Of a stretch of DNA of 8,802 bases, positions 1-7,874 are shown piece by piece (the stretch's first letter is position 1; each line of letters begins with the position of its first letter). Source of the stretch: JAEZFI01 sp044508215 (GTDB taxonomy: Bacteria; Actinomycetota; Acidimicrobiia; Acidimicrobiales; Microtrichaceae); the NCBI GenBank assembly GCA_044508215.1, contig JBIQID010000130.1, positions 1 to 8,802 on the forward strand, given 5' to 3'. The notes below the pieces were generated by a model. It ran no database searches and was not told where the DNA came from. It saw nothing but the letters and a program-made list of their open reading frames with translations. The position numbers and the translations under genes were made by a program.

Positions 1-625
1 CGGCGGTCTCGTCGACCAGCCGGACGAAGTCACCCGCGAAGTCGGCGTCGGGACCGACCTCCATGCAGGTGCGCATGGCCGCACCGAAGAGCGACGTCAC
101 CACGAGCGCCCAGGCGGACGGGCGGGGGTCGCACTCGGCGGAGCTGCCGAGGCGTTCGGCGACGAAGTCGACCACCGCGGTGGTGAAGCGGCGCTTCATC
201 GGCGACTGCTCGTGCGGCGGGGCCACGTGCTGCTCCTCGGCCACCCGGAAGCCCCACCGGAGCTGCTCGCGGTACTCCATCATCGATGGCGCGATCTCGT
301 GGAGCACCACGATCAGCGAGCGCAGCGGGTGCTCGTCGACCGGCCGGAGGCCCAGGCCGGCGAAGACCTTCTCCTGGATCTCCTCGATGCCGGCGAAGAG
401 CACCGCTTCCTTCGTGGGGAAGTAGCGGAAGAAGGTGCGAGGGGCGACGTCGGCTCGCTCGGCGATCTGGTCGACTGTGGTCTCGGCGAAGCCCTGCCGA
501 TCGATCAGCTCGCGGGCAGCAGCGAGGATCGCCGCCCGGGTGGACGCCGTCTGGCGCTCACGGCGCGACGGAGCGTTCGCTGTTCCGGCGACCTCCTGGT
601 CGAGCGCGGCCTCCGCTGCTGCCAT
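1..625 (-). CDS. TetR/AcrR-family transcriptional repressor (3' end missing)
   Basis: Translating the minus strand from the ATG at 625-623 gives 208 uninterrupted codons to the window edge. Residues about 26-75 form a TetR_N DNA-binding domain: a helix starting TRAAILAAARELI, then the helix-turn-helix TVDQIAERADVAPRTFFRYF (50-69) and the usual TKEAVLF after it. The rest is a helical ligand-binding and dimerisation domain of no recognisable specificity. TetR proteins are usually about 190-220 residues, so little is probably missing. It is divergent from the MFS exporter, with a strong inverted repeat between them, so it probably represses that pump and itself until a toxic ligand binds. There is no Shine-Dalgarno sequence before the ATG, and the predicted -10 box ends 7 bases upstream, suggesting a leaderless mRNA. 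Family assignment is very secure; the target is inferred from position; the inducer is unknown. Confidence 0.93.
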   Translation of the reverse strand, partial: MAAAEAALDQEVAGTANAPSRRERQTASTRAAILAAARELIDRQGFAETTVDQIAERADVAPRTFFRYFPTKEAVLFAGIEEIQEKVFAGLGLRPVDEHPLRSLIVVLHEIAPSMMEYREQLRWGFRVAEEQHVAPPHEQSPMKRRFTTAVVDFVAERLGSSAECDPRPSAWALVVTSLFGAAMRTCMEVGPDADFAGDFVRLVDETA

Positions 626-632
626 GTGACCG

Positions 633-660
633 ATGCTACCGGAGATCCGGTTGATGTCAG
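633..660 (-). promoter_or_regulatory. Predicted tetR promoter
   Basis: On the minus strand CTGACA (660-655, five of six matches to TTGACA) is followed after 16 bases by TAGCAT (638-633, four of six to TATAAT). Transcription would begin around base 626, at or next to the ATG at 625. The -35 box lies inside the left arm of the 653-670 inverted repeat, so a bound repressor would block RNA polymerase. Box assignments are by eye. Confidence 0.5.
638..651. repeat. Inverted repeat ACCGGA-GA-TCCGGT
   Basis: This is a perfect 6+6 bp inverted repeat with a GA centre, sitting between the predicted -10 box of tetR and the larger operator. Its centre is 17 bases from the centre of the 653-670 repeat. A third, shorter repeat, GGCAG-TC-CTGCC, lies at 688-699. 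It could be an accessory repressor site, but with arms this GC-rich it could also be chance. Confidence 0.4.
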
Positions 661-670
661 GACTGACATC
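653..670. promoter_or_regulatory. Probable TetR operator GATGTCAG-GA-CTGACATC
   Basis: This is a perfect 8+8 bp inverted repeat with a 2-base centre, in the divergent region between the TetR gene and the MFS exporter. Its size and symmetry fit a site for a TetR dimer. It overlaps the predicted tetR -35 box and lies about 80 bases before the exporter start, so one bound dimer could control both genes. A partial extra half-site, TGTCAC, follows at 671-676. Binding by this particular repressor is inferred from position. Confidence 0.7.
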
Positions 671-750
671 TGTCACTCTTGCCATCCGGCAGTCCTGCCA
701 GTTGTCTGGTCTGCCACGAAGCACACCCTCCCTCCCCCGGAGCTCCCCCC

Positions 751-2397
751 TTGGACCTCGCATCCGCCCCTTCCTCCTCGGCCGCCCCCACGGCCGACTT
801 CGACCCTGCCTCGGCCGGCATCGACCCCGACGTGTACCGCCGGCGCTGGTGGTCGCTCGGCGCGCTCTGCCTCAGCCTCCTGATCGTGATGATCGGCAAC
901 ACCACGCTGAACGTGGCGCTGCCGATCCTGAGCGAGGAGCTGCACGCCACCAACAGCCAGCTGCAGTGGATGGTCGACTCCTACGCCCTGGTCTTCGCCG
1001 GGCTCCTCTTCGCTGCGGGCAACCTCGGTGACCGCTACGGCCGCAAGGGGATCCTCCAGCTGGGCCTCGCGCTCTTCGGCCTCTCGACGGTCTACGCCTC
1101 GTTCATGGCCGAGACCGCCGGCGAGCTGATCGCCTCCCGCCTGGTGATGGGCGCCGCTGCCGCGATGGTGATGCCGGCGACCCTCTCGATCATCACGAAC
1201 ATCTTCCCGCCGCACGAGAGGGCGAAGGCCGTGGCGATGTGGGCCGGGATCAGCGGTGGCGGTGCCGCCATCGGCCCGCTGCTCAGCGGCTTCGTCCTCG
1301 AGCACGCCGAGTGGAACGCGGTGTTCGCCGTGAACCTCCCGTTCATCGGCCTCGCGCTGCTCCTCGGGGCGTTCCTGGTCCCCCGCTCCCGCGGCGAGCA
1401 CCACTCGAAGCTCGACGTGATGGGTGGCCTGCTGTCGGCCATCGGCCTCAGCACGGTCGTCTACGCCATCATCGAGGGCCCGACCCACGGCTGGCTGTCG
1501 CCCGAGACCCTCGCCGTGGCCGCCCTCGGCCTCCTCTTCATCGCGGCCTTCATCGCCTGGGAGCTGCGCTGCGAGCACCCGATGCTCGACGTCCGCCTGT
1601 TCCGCATCGGCGCGTTCGGCGTGTCGGCGCTCGCCCTGACGCTCGTGTTCTTCGCCCTCATGGGGATGTTCTTCTCGATGAGCCAGATGCTGCAGCTCGT
1701 CTGGGGCTACTCGCCGCTCGAGTCGGCGGTCCGCCTGCTCCCCATCTCGTTGGCGATGATGCTGGCGGCGCCAGCCTCGGCGAAGCTGGCCGAGCGCTTC
1801 GGCAAGCGCCGGGTGGTCGCCGTCGGCATGTGGGTGGTCGCCGCAGGTGTGGGGTCGCTCGTGTGGCTCGACACCACCCCCGACTACCTGCTCCTCGTCG
1901 CAGGGCTGTTCGTGATGGCGTTCGGCATGGGCATCGCGATGTCGCCGACCACCGACCTGCTCATGTCGGCGGTGCCCCGCGAGCAGGCCGGCATGGGTTC
2001 CGCCATGAACGACACCACCCGCGAGCTGGGCGGCGCCCTGGGCGTGGCGGTGTTCGGCAGCCTCCTCGCCTCGCAGTACACGGCCGGCCTGCGTGACATC
2101 CTCCCGTCCATCCCCGAGGCCGCCCGCACCGCGGTGGGCAACTCGCTCGGCGGGGCGCTGGCCGTCGCCGGCCAGGCAGGCGAGCAGGGACAGGCCCTCG
2201 CTGCCGTCGCCCGCGACTCGTGGATGGACGGCTTCCGGCTGTCCCTCGGCGTCGGCGCCGGCGTGATCGCCGCGGCCGGCCTGGTCGCCTGGCTGCTCCT
2301 CCCCGACCAGGCACACGACCTCAGCCAGCTGGACCCGGCAGACGGCATCCCCGAGGACGGCCACCTCGAGCCGGAGCTGGTCGCCACCACCGCCTGA
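751..2397 (+). CDS. DHA2-family (EmrB/QacA) MFS drug exporter
   Basis: The 548-residue product is a proton-coupled multidrug antiporter of the inner membrane. It has many hydrophobic segments, consistent with the 14 helices of the DHA2 family. Motif A is GNLGDRYGRKG (90-100), between helices 2 and 3. The motif C region is GGGAAIGPLLSG (169-180), in helix 5. The NVALP of motif D1 is at residues 54-58 in helix 1. The frame is open from a TTG at 679, but I prefer the TTG at 751: it has GGAG at 739-742 with 8 bases of spacing, and it removes 24 Cys/Pro-rich residues that look like leader sequence rather than protein. The divergent TetR gene and operator suggest ligand-induced expression. An oddity is that motif D1 reads GNTTLNVALP, where DHA2 pumps usually have LDxT, so the helix-1 aspartate is replaced by Gly49. 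The substrate cannot be predicted; antibiotic, dye or metabolite export are all possible. Confidence 0.9.
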   Translation: MDLASAPSSSAAPTADFDPASAGIDPDVYRRRWWSLGALCLSLLIVMIGNTTLNVALPILSEELHATNSQLQWMVDSYALVFAGLLFAAGNLGDRYGRKGILQLGLALFGLSTVYASFMAETAGELIASRLVMGAAAAMVMPATLSIITNIFPPHERAKAVAMWAGISGGGAAIGPLLSGFVLEHAEWNAVFAVNLPFIGLALLLGAFLVPRSRGEHHSKLDVMGGLLSAIGLSTVVYAIIEGPTHGWLSPETLAVAALGLLFIAAFIAWELRCEHPMLDVRLFRIGAFGVSALALTLVFFALMGMFFSMSQMLQLVWGYSPLESAVRLLPISLAMMLAAPASAKLAERFGKRRVVAVGMWVVAAGVGSLVWLDTTPDYLLLVAGLFVMAFGMGIAMSPTTDLLMSAVPREQAGMGSAMNDTTRELGGALGVAVFGSLLASQYTAGLRDILPSIPEAARTAVGNSLGGALAVAGQAGEQGQALAAVARDSWMDGFRLSLGVGAGVIAAAGLVAWLLLPDQAHDLSQLDPADGIPEDGHLEPELVATTA

Positions 2398-2491
2398 TCG
2401 CAGCGGCTCCGAGGTCCCCCTCCCCCCGAACCGCCTCCCGGACGCCATCACCGCAGCGCCCGACGCCGGCAGGTGAGGGCCGGAGGGGCGG

Positions 2492-2497
2492 TACGAT
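2492..2497 (+). promoter_or_regulatory. Candidate -10 box for the oxidoreductase/kinase unit
   Basis: The 164-base interval after the exporter (2398-2561) has no gene and no convincing terminator, since no stem is followed by a T-run. TACGAT here matches the actinobacterial TANNAT -10 pattern and would start an RNA near 2504, giving a leader of about 58 bases. No good -35 box is visible 16-18 bases upstream. The pair downstream could instead be read through from the exporter gene. Confidence 0.3.
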
Positions 2498-2526
2498 CGT
2501 CGCGCCCGGGGGTCCGCACACCGCCG

Positions 2527-2558
2527 TCGAACCACCCGCGGGCTCGAGGAGTGGTCGA
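2527..2558 (+). promoter_or_regulatory. Possible leader hairpin around the oxidoreductase RBS
   Basis: TCGAACCAC (2527-2535) can pair with GTGGTCGA (2551-2558) in 8 base pairs, with one bulged A and a 15-base loop. The Shine-Dalgarno GAGGAG (2546-2551) lies in the loop and the first base of the 3' arm, and the stem ends 3 bases before the ATG. The same bases also form a 9-bp direct repeat, GTCGAACCA, at 2526-2534 and 2554-2562. It may modulate translation or be a by-product of high GC. Confidence 0.3.
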
Positions 2559-2561
2559 ACC

Positions 2562-3797
2562 ATGACCGAGACGTCGCCGACGCCCCCAGGACCGTCGCCG
2601 TTCGAGCCCTTCCAGCTCGGCCCGCTGCGCCTCCGCAACCGCATCGTGAAGGCCGCCACCTTCGAAGGGCTCATGCCGCGGGGTGCGATCACCGAGGAGC
2701 TCATCGACTTCCACCGTCGGGTGGCGCAGGGCGGTGCGGCGATGACCACGGTCGCCTACTGCGCCGTGTCCGAGGGCGGGCGAGTCCACCGCAACACGAT
2801 GGTGATGCGGGAGGAGGCCACCCCCGGCCTGGCCCGCCTCACCGACGCGGTGCACGAAGAGGGCGCTGCGGTGGCCGCTCAGCTGGGCCACGCCGGGCTC
2901 GTCGCGAACACCCGCTCGAACCGCCTCCCCACCCTCGCCCCGTCCACCCGCATCAGCGCTCCCGCCATGGGGCTCGTGAAGGGGGCCACCCGACAGCAGA
3001 TCGACGAGGTGGTCGACGACTTCACCCGCGCCGCCAAGGTGGCGGTGTCGGCCGGCTTCGACGCGCTCGAGCTGCACCTCGGCCACGCCTACCTGCTGTG
3101 CTCGTTCTTCAGCCCCGCCCTCAACCGGCGCAAGGACGAGTACGGCGGCAGCATCGAGAACCGCGCCCGGCTGGCGCGACGCGTGATCGACGCCGTGCGC
3201 AGCGCGGTGGGCGACCAGGTGGCGGTCACGGCGAAGTTCAACATGAGCGACGGCGTCCGCAACGGGCTGTGGCTCGACGACACGCTGCCGATCGCCCAGC
3301 TGCTCGAGGCCGACGGCCAGCTCGACGCGCTGGAGCTCACGGCGGGCAGCTCCTACCAGAACGGCATGTACTACTTCCGGGGCGACGTGCCGATGGACGA
3401 GTTCATCGCCTCCCAGCCGAAGGTCGTGGGCCTGGGCCTGCGCGTGTTCGGCCACAAGATCTTCCCGTCGTACCCGTTCGAGGAGGCGTTCCTCCTGCCG
3501 ATGGCCCGCCAGTTCCGCGAGGCGCTGTCGATGCCCCTGATCCTCCTGGGCGGCATCAACCGCCGGGACACGATCGAGCAGGCGCTGGCCGAAGGGTTCG
3601 ACGCCGTGGCGATGGCACGGGCGCTGCTCCGTGAACCGGACCTCCCCAACCGCATGCGGGAGGAGCACCGGGCCGAGGGGTTGTGCATCCACTGCAACAA
3701 GTGCCTCCCCACGATCTACTCGGGCACACGCTGCGTGCTCGTCGATCCGGACCCGCCCACCCTCACCCCGGTCGGGCAGCGCACCGGAGCTCGCTGA
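2562..3797 (+). CDS. Old yellow enzyme-type NADH:flavin oxidoreductase with C-terminal Cys motif
   Basis: This 411-residue cytoplasmic FMN enzyme is a TIM barrel of the OYE / 2,4-dienoyl-CoA reductase family, which reduces activated C=C bonds. The start is like other members: FEPFQLGPLRLRNRIVKAA (14-32). The active-site histidine pair is HLGH (172-175, usually HGAH), followed by the family signature SPALNRRKDEYGGSIENR (184-201). The phosphate-binding region includes LLGGI (328-332) and GFDAVAMARALLREPDL (345-361). Near the end, Cys375, Cys378, Cys381 and Cys391 form CxxCxxCx9C, as in the [4Fe-4S] site of trimethylamine dehydrogenase and dienoyl-CoA reductase. The FAD/NAD(P)H domains that follow in those roughly 650-residue enzymes are absent. 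The ATG at 2562 is chosen for its GAGGAG ribosome site (2546-2551); the frame is open further upstream but without family similarity. Its stop overlaps the start of the kinase gene. The substrate is unknown. Confidence 0.9.
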   Translation: MTETSPTPPGPSPFEPFQLGPLRLRNRIVKAATFEGLMPRGAITEELIDFHRRVAQGGAAMTTVAYCAVSEGGRVHRNTMVMREEATPGLARLTDAVHEEGAAVAAQLGHAGLVANTRSNRLPTLAPSTRISAPAMGLVKGATRQQIDEVVDDFTRAAKVAVSAGFDALELHLGHAYLLCSFFSPALNRRKDEYGGSIENRARLARRVIDAVRSAVGDQVAVTAKFNMSDGVRNGLWLDDTLPIAQLLEADGQLDALELTAGSSYQNGMYYFRGDVPMDEFIASQPKVVGLGLRVFGHKIFPSYPFEEAFLLPMARQFREALSMPLILLGGINRRDTIEQALAEGFDAVAMARALLREPDLPNRMREEHRAEGLCIHCNKCLPTIYSGTRCVLVDPDPPTLTPVGQRTGAR

Positions 3798-4894
3798 TGG
3801 CGGCCCGCTCGGCGGCGCTCTCGGAGTTCGGCGACGACCTCTCCTGGTCGCTCCTGGACTCCACCCCCGACGGCATCCTGATCGTCGGATCGAACGGCGC
3901 CATCGAGTTCGCCAGCACCCACGCCGAGTCGCTGATGGGCTACGAGACCGGCGAGCTGCTGGGCCAGCCCGTGGAGGTGCTGCTGCCGGAGTCGCTCCGG
4001 GCCATGCACGAGCGGCACCGCGACCAGTACAACGAGCAGCCGGTGAACCGGCCCATGGGTGTCGGCCTGCTCCTCCGAGCCCGCCGGAAGGACGCCACGG
4101 AGTTCCCGGTGGAGATCAGCCTGAGCCCGCTCGACCTCGGTGGTCGACCGTTCGTGGTGGCCGCGATGAGGGACGTGACCCAGCGGGTCGAAGCCGATGC
4201 ACGGCTGGAGCGGAGCCGTGAGGCCCTGAACGAGGCCGAACGCATCATGGCCATCGCCGATGACCGCGATCGGATCGCCCGGGACCTCCACGACACCGTC
4301 ATCCAGCGGCTCTTCGGGGCCGGCCTGGCGCTGCAGGCGACGCTGCCCCTGGTCCCCGAACCTGCCCGAGGGCGCCTCGAGTCCACGATCGACGACCTCG
4401 ACGACACCATCCGCGAGCTGAGGGCCGCGATCTTCTCGCTGCAGGGCACCACCCCGGCGCTCAGCGGGCTGCAGGGCCGGTTGGTCGAGGTGGCGACGGA
4501 GGCCGGCCAGCGGTCCGGCTTCGAGCCGCGCCTCCAGTTCGACGGCCTGGTCGAGGAGATCCCCGACGAGATCGCGGACCACCTGGTGCCGGTGCTGCGG
4601 GAGGCGCTCGCGAACGTGGAGCGGCACGCTCGTGCGAACCGGGTGCGGGTCACGTTGCTCGTCGACGGCTGGGTGAAGCTCAGCGTCGCGGACGACGGGG
4701 TGGGCATGCCGTCCCAGGTCGTCGGAGGGATGGGGCTGGTGAACCTCGCGCGGCGCGCGGAGTCGCTCGGCGGCACCATGGAGATCGGGCCCGACGCCCG
4801 CGGCGGGACACGTCTCACCTGGCAGGTCCCGATGCCCACCGGTGCCTCGGAGGAGCGGGCAGGGGCCGACGGCGACGAGATGATCTCGACCTGA
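3797..4894 (+). CDS. PAS-containing HisKA_3 sensor histidine kinase (DevS/NarX-like core)
   Basis: The product has 365 residues and no obvious membrane helix, so it is probably a soluble sensor. Residues about 14-130 are a PAS domain, and residues about 131-157 look like a signalling coiled coil. The HisKA_3 dimerisation helix RIARDLHDTVIQRLFGAGLA (159-178) carries the phospho-acceptor His165 and closely resembles the DevS/DosT type. The HATPase_c domain follows, with N-box LREALANVERHA (267-278), G1 box DDGVGMP (299-305) and G2 box GGMGLVNLARRAE (310-322). The start is the ATG at 3797, which shares its A with the oxidoreductase stop (TGATG) and has GGAG at 3786-3789. Such kinases phosphorylate NarL/LuxR-type response regulators; none is visible, and the scaffold gap begins 17 bases after the stop codon. 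PAS His71 aligns with the FixL heme-ligand position, but heme binding is unproven. Confidence 0.92.
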   Translation: MAARSAALSEFGDDLSWSLLDSTPDGILIVGSNGAIEFASTHAESLMGYETGELLGQPVEVLLPESLRAMHERHRDQYNEQPVNRPMGVGLLLRARRKDATEFPVEISLSPLDLGGRPFVVAAMRDVTQRVEADARLERSREALNEAERIMAIADDRDRIARDLHDTVIQRLFGAGLALQATLPLVPEPARGRLESTIDDLDDTIRELRAAIFSLQGTTPALSGLQGRLVEVATEAGQRSGFEPRLQFDGLVEEIPDEIADHLVPVLREALANVERHARANRVRVTLLVDGWVKLSVADDGVGMPSQVVGGMGLVNLARRAESLGGTMEIGPDARGGTRLTWQVPMPTGASEERAGADGDEMIST

Positions 4895-4910
4895 TCGCAG
4901 TCCCGGCCCC

Positions 4911-5010
4911 NNNNNNNNNNNNNNNNNNNNNNNNNNNNNNNNNNNNNNNNNNNNNNNNNNNNNNNNNNNNNNNNNNNNNNNNNNNNNNNNNNNNNNNNNN
5001 NNNNNNNNNN
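4911..5010. other. Scaffold gap of 100 N
   Basis: There are exactly 100 N in a row, the conventional filler for a gap of unknown length. The kinase gene approaches it from the left and the 3' end of csoR from the right, so the two are convergent. A response regulator gene and the last codons of csoR could be hidden here. Confidence 0.97.
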
Positions 5011-5290
5011 CGGATCAGGCGCTCGATCGCTCCCATCGCCTCGCTGATCAGCTCGTCGACGCGCTCGGGGTCGTCCTCGGCGGCGTGGGCGACGCAGTGG
5101 CGGACGTGCTCGTCGAGCAGGCCAACCGACACGCTCTGGAGCGCCCGGGTCACCGCGCTGATCTGGGTGAGCACGTCGACGCACCAGGCGTCCTCGTCGA
5201 TCATCCGCTGTATGCCGCGGACCTGCCCTTCGATGCGCCGGAGGCGCTTCTGGTAGTCGTCCTTGTGCATCGAGTAGCCCCGCGTCGCCA

Positions 5291-5291
<1 letters not shown>
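5011..5291 (-). CDS. csoR: CsoR-family Cu(I)-sensing repressor (3' end lost in gap)
   Basis: The visible 94 residues form the all-helical CsoR/RcnR (DUF156) fold, with the signature RLRRIEGQVRGIQRM at 16-30. The Cu(I) ligands of Mycobacterium tuberculosis CsoR (Cys36, His61, Cys65) correspond to Cys37, His62 and Cys66 here with the same spacing, which supports copper rather than nickel, formaldehyde or persulfide sensing. Copper-free CsoR binds the operator; Cu(I) binding releases it. It is the last gene of the copZ-copA-csoR operon, so it should repress its own expression through the site at 7851-7867. The ATG at 5291 overlaps the copA stop by one base and has GGGAGG 5 bases upstream; an in-frame GTG at 5294 and an ATG at residue 8 are alternatives. 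The family is usually about 90-120 residues, so little is missing. Confidence 0.94.
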
Positions 5292-7605
<2,314 letters not shown>

Positions 7606-7609
<4 letters not shown>

Positions 7610-7812
7610 CCCGACACCTCGTAGCCCGCTTCGCGGACGGCGGCCTCGATCTCAGCGTCCTCCACGGGCCGGTCGGAGTGGACCGCGACGGCCCCGGTGG
7701 ACAGGTCGACCTCCACCCGCTGGACACCCTGGATCGCGCCGACCTCCTCTTGGACCGAGCGCACGCAGTGCTCGCAGGTCATGCCGGTGACGGTGAGGGT
7801 CTGGGTCTCCAT
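7606..7812 (-). CDS. copZ: Copper chaperone, HMA domain (CopZ-like)
   Basis: The 68-residue product is a single heavy-metal-associated domain with the Cu(I) site GMTCEHC (10-16; ligands Cys13 and Cys16) and the typical ending AAVREAGYEVSG. Proteins of this kind carry Cu(I) in the cytoplasm and hand it to the matching HMA domain of the copper ATPase encoded next door. The start is the ATG at 7812, with GGAGGA (7823-7818) 5 bases upstream. Its stop overlaps the copA start by 4 bases, indicating translational coupling. It is the first gene of the operon, directly behind the CsoR-controlled promoter. The residue after Cys13 is Glu and the one before Cys16 is His; His at this position occurs in other CopZ-like chaperones. 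Confidence 0.95.
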
Positions 7813-7845
7813 GGGGGTCCTCCGATGCGAGCGTGCCTCCGGACC

Positions 7846-7874
7846 ACCATATACCCCTAGGGGGTATCAGGCAA
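7846..7874 (-). promoter_or_regulatory. Predicted copZ-copA-csoR promoter
   Basis: On the minus strand TTGCCT (7874-7869) and TATGGT (7851-7846) are 17 bases apart, each matching four of six consensus bases. The CsoR operator fills the spacer. The -35 box and most of the spacer lie inside the 3' end of the upstream regulator gene. An overlapping TATATG (7853-7848) is an alternative -10. Confidence 0.55.
7851..7867. promoter_or_regulatory. CsoR operator ATACCCC-TAG-GGGGTAT
   Basis: This is a perfect 7+7 bp inverted repeat with a 3-base centre. It matches the known CsoR operator pattern of A/T-rich ends flanking runs of C and G. It sits 39 bases before copZ, between the predicted -35 and -10 boxes, so CsoR would exclude RNA polymerase when copper is low. 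Its central TAG, read on the minus strand as CTA, is offset by one base from the TAG stop codon of the upstream regulator, which uses bases 7859-7857. Confidence 0.92.

Noticed and set aside
679..750. Upstream TTG start for the exporter, adding 24 residues
   Set aside because: No ribosome site precedes it, the extra residues (two Cys, many Pro/Ser) do not look like family sequence, and TTG at 751 has GGAG at a good distance. It remains possible.
2403..2437. Possible terminator stem after the exporter (GCGGCTC with GAACCGC, and GAGG with CCTC)
   Set aside because: The stem has a mismatch and an 18-base loop, and there is no T-run. It is no better than expected in GC-rich DNA.
673..2535. A 620-codon open frame on the minus strand opposite the MFS exporter
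   Set aside because: Its product is a low-complexity run of Arg, Gly, Glu, His and Ala typical of a reading opposite a high-GC gene. It has no domain, while the plus strand encodes a well-formed transporter.
2535..2542. CCCGCGGG palindrome before the oxidoreductase
   Set aside because: Eight-base all-GC palindromes are expected by chance in DNA this GC-rich, and nothing else marks it as a binding site.
2448..3692. Long minus-strand open frame opposite the oxidoreductase
   Set aside because: The composition is artefactual (Arg/His/Glu/Val rich) and shares no family feature. The sense strand carries clear OYE motifs and a ribosome site.
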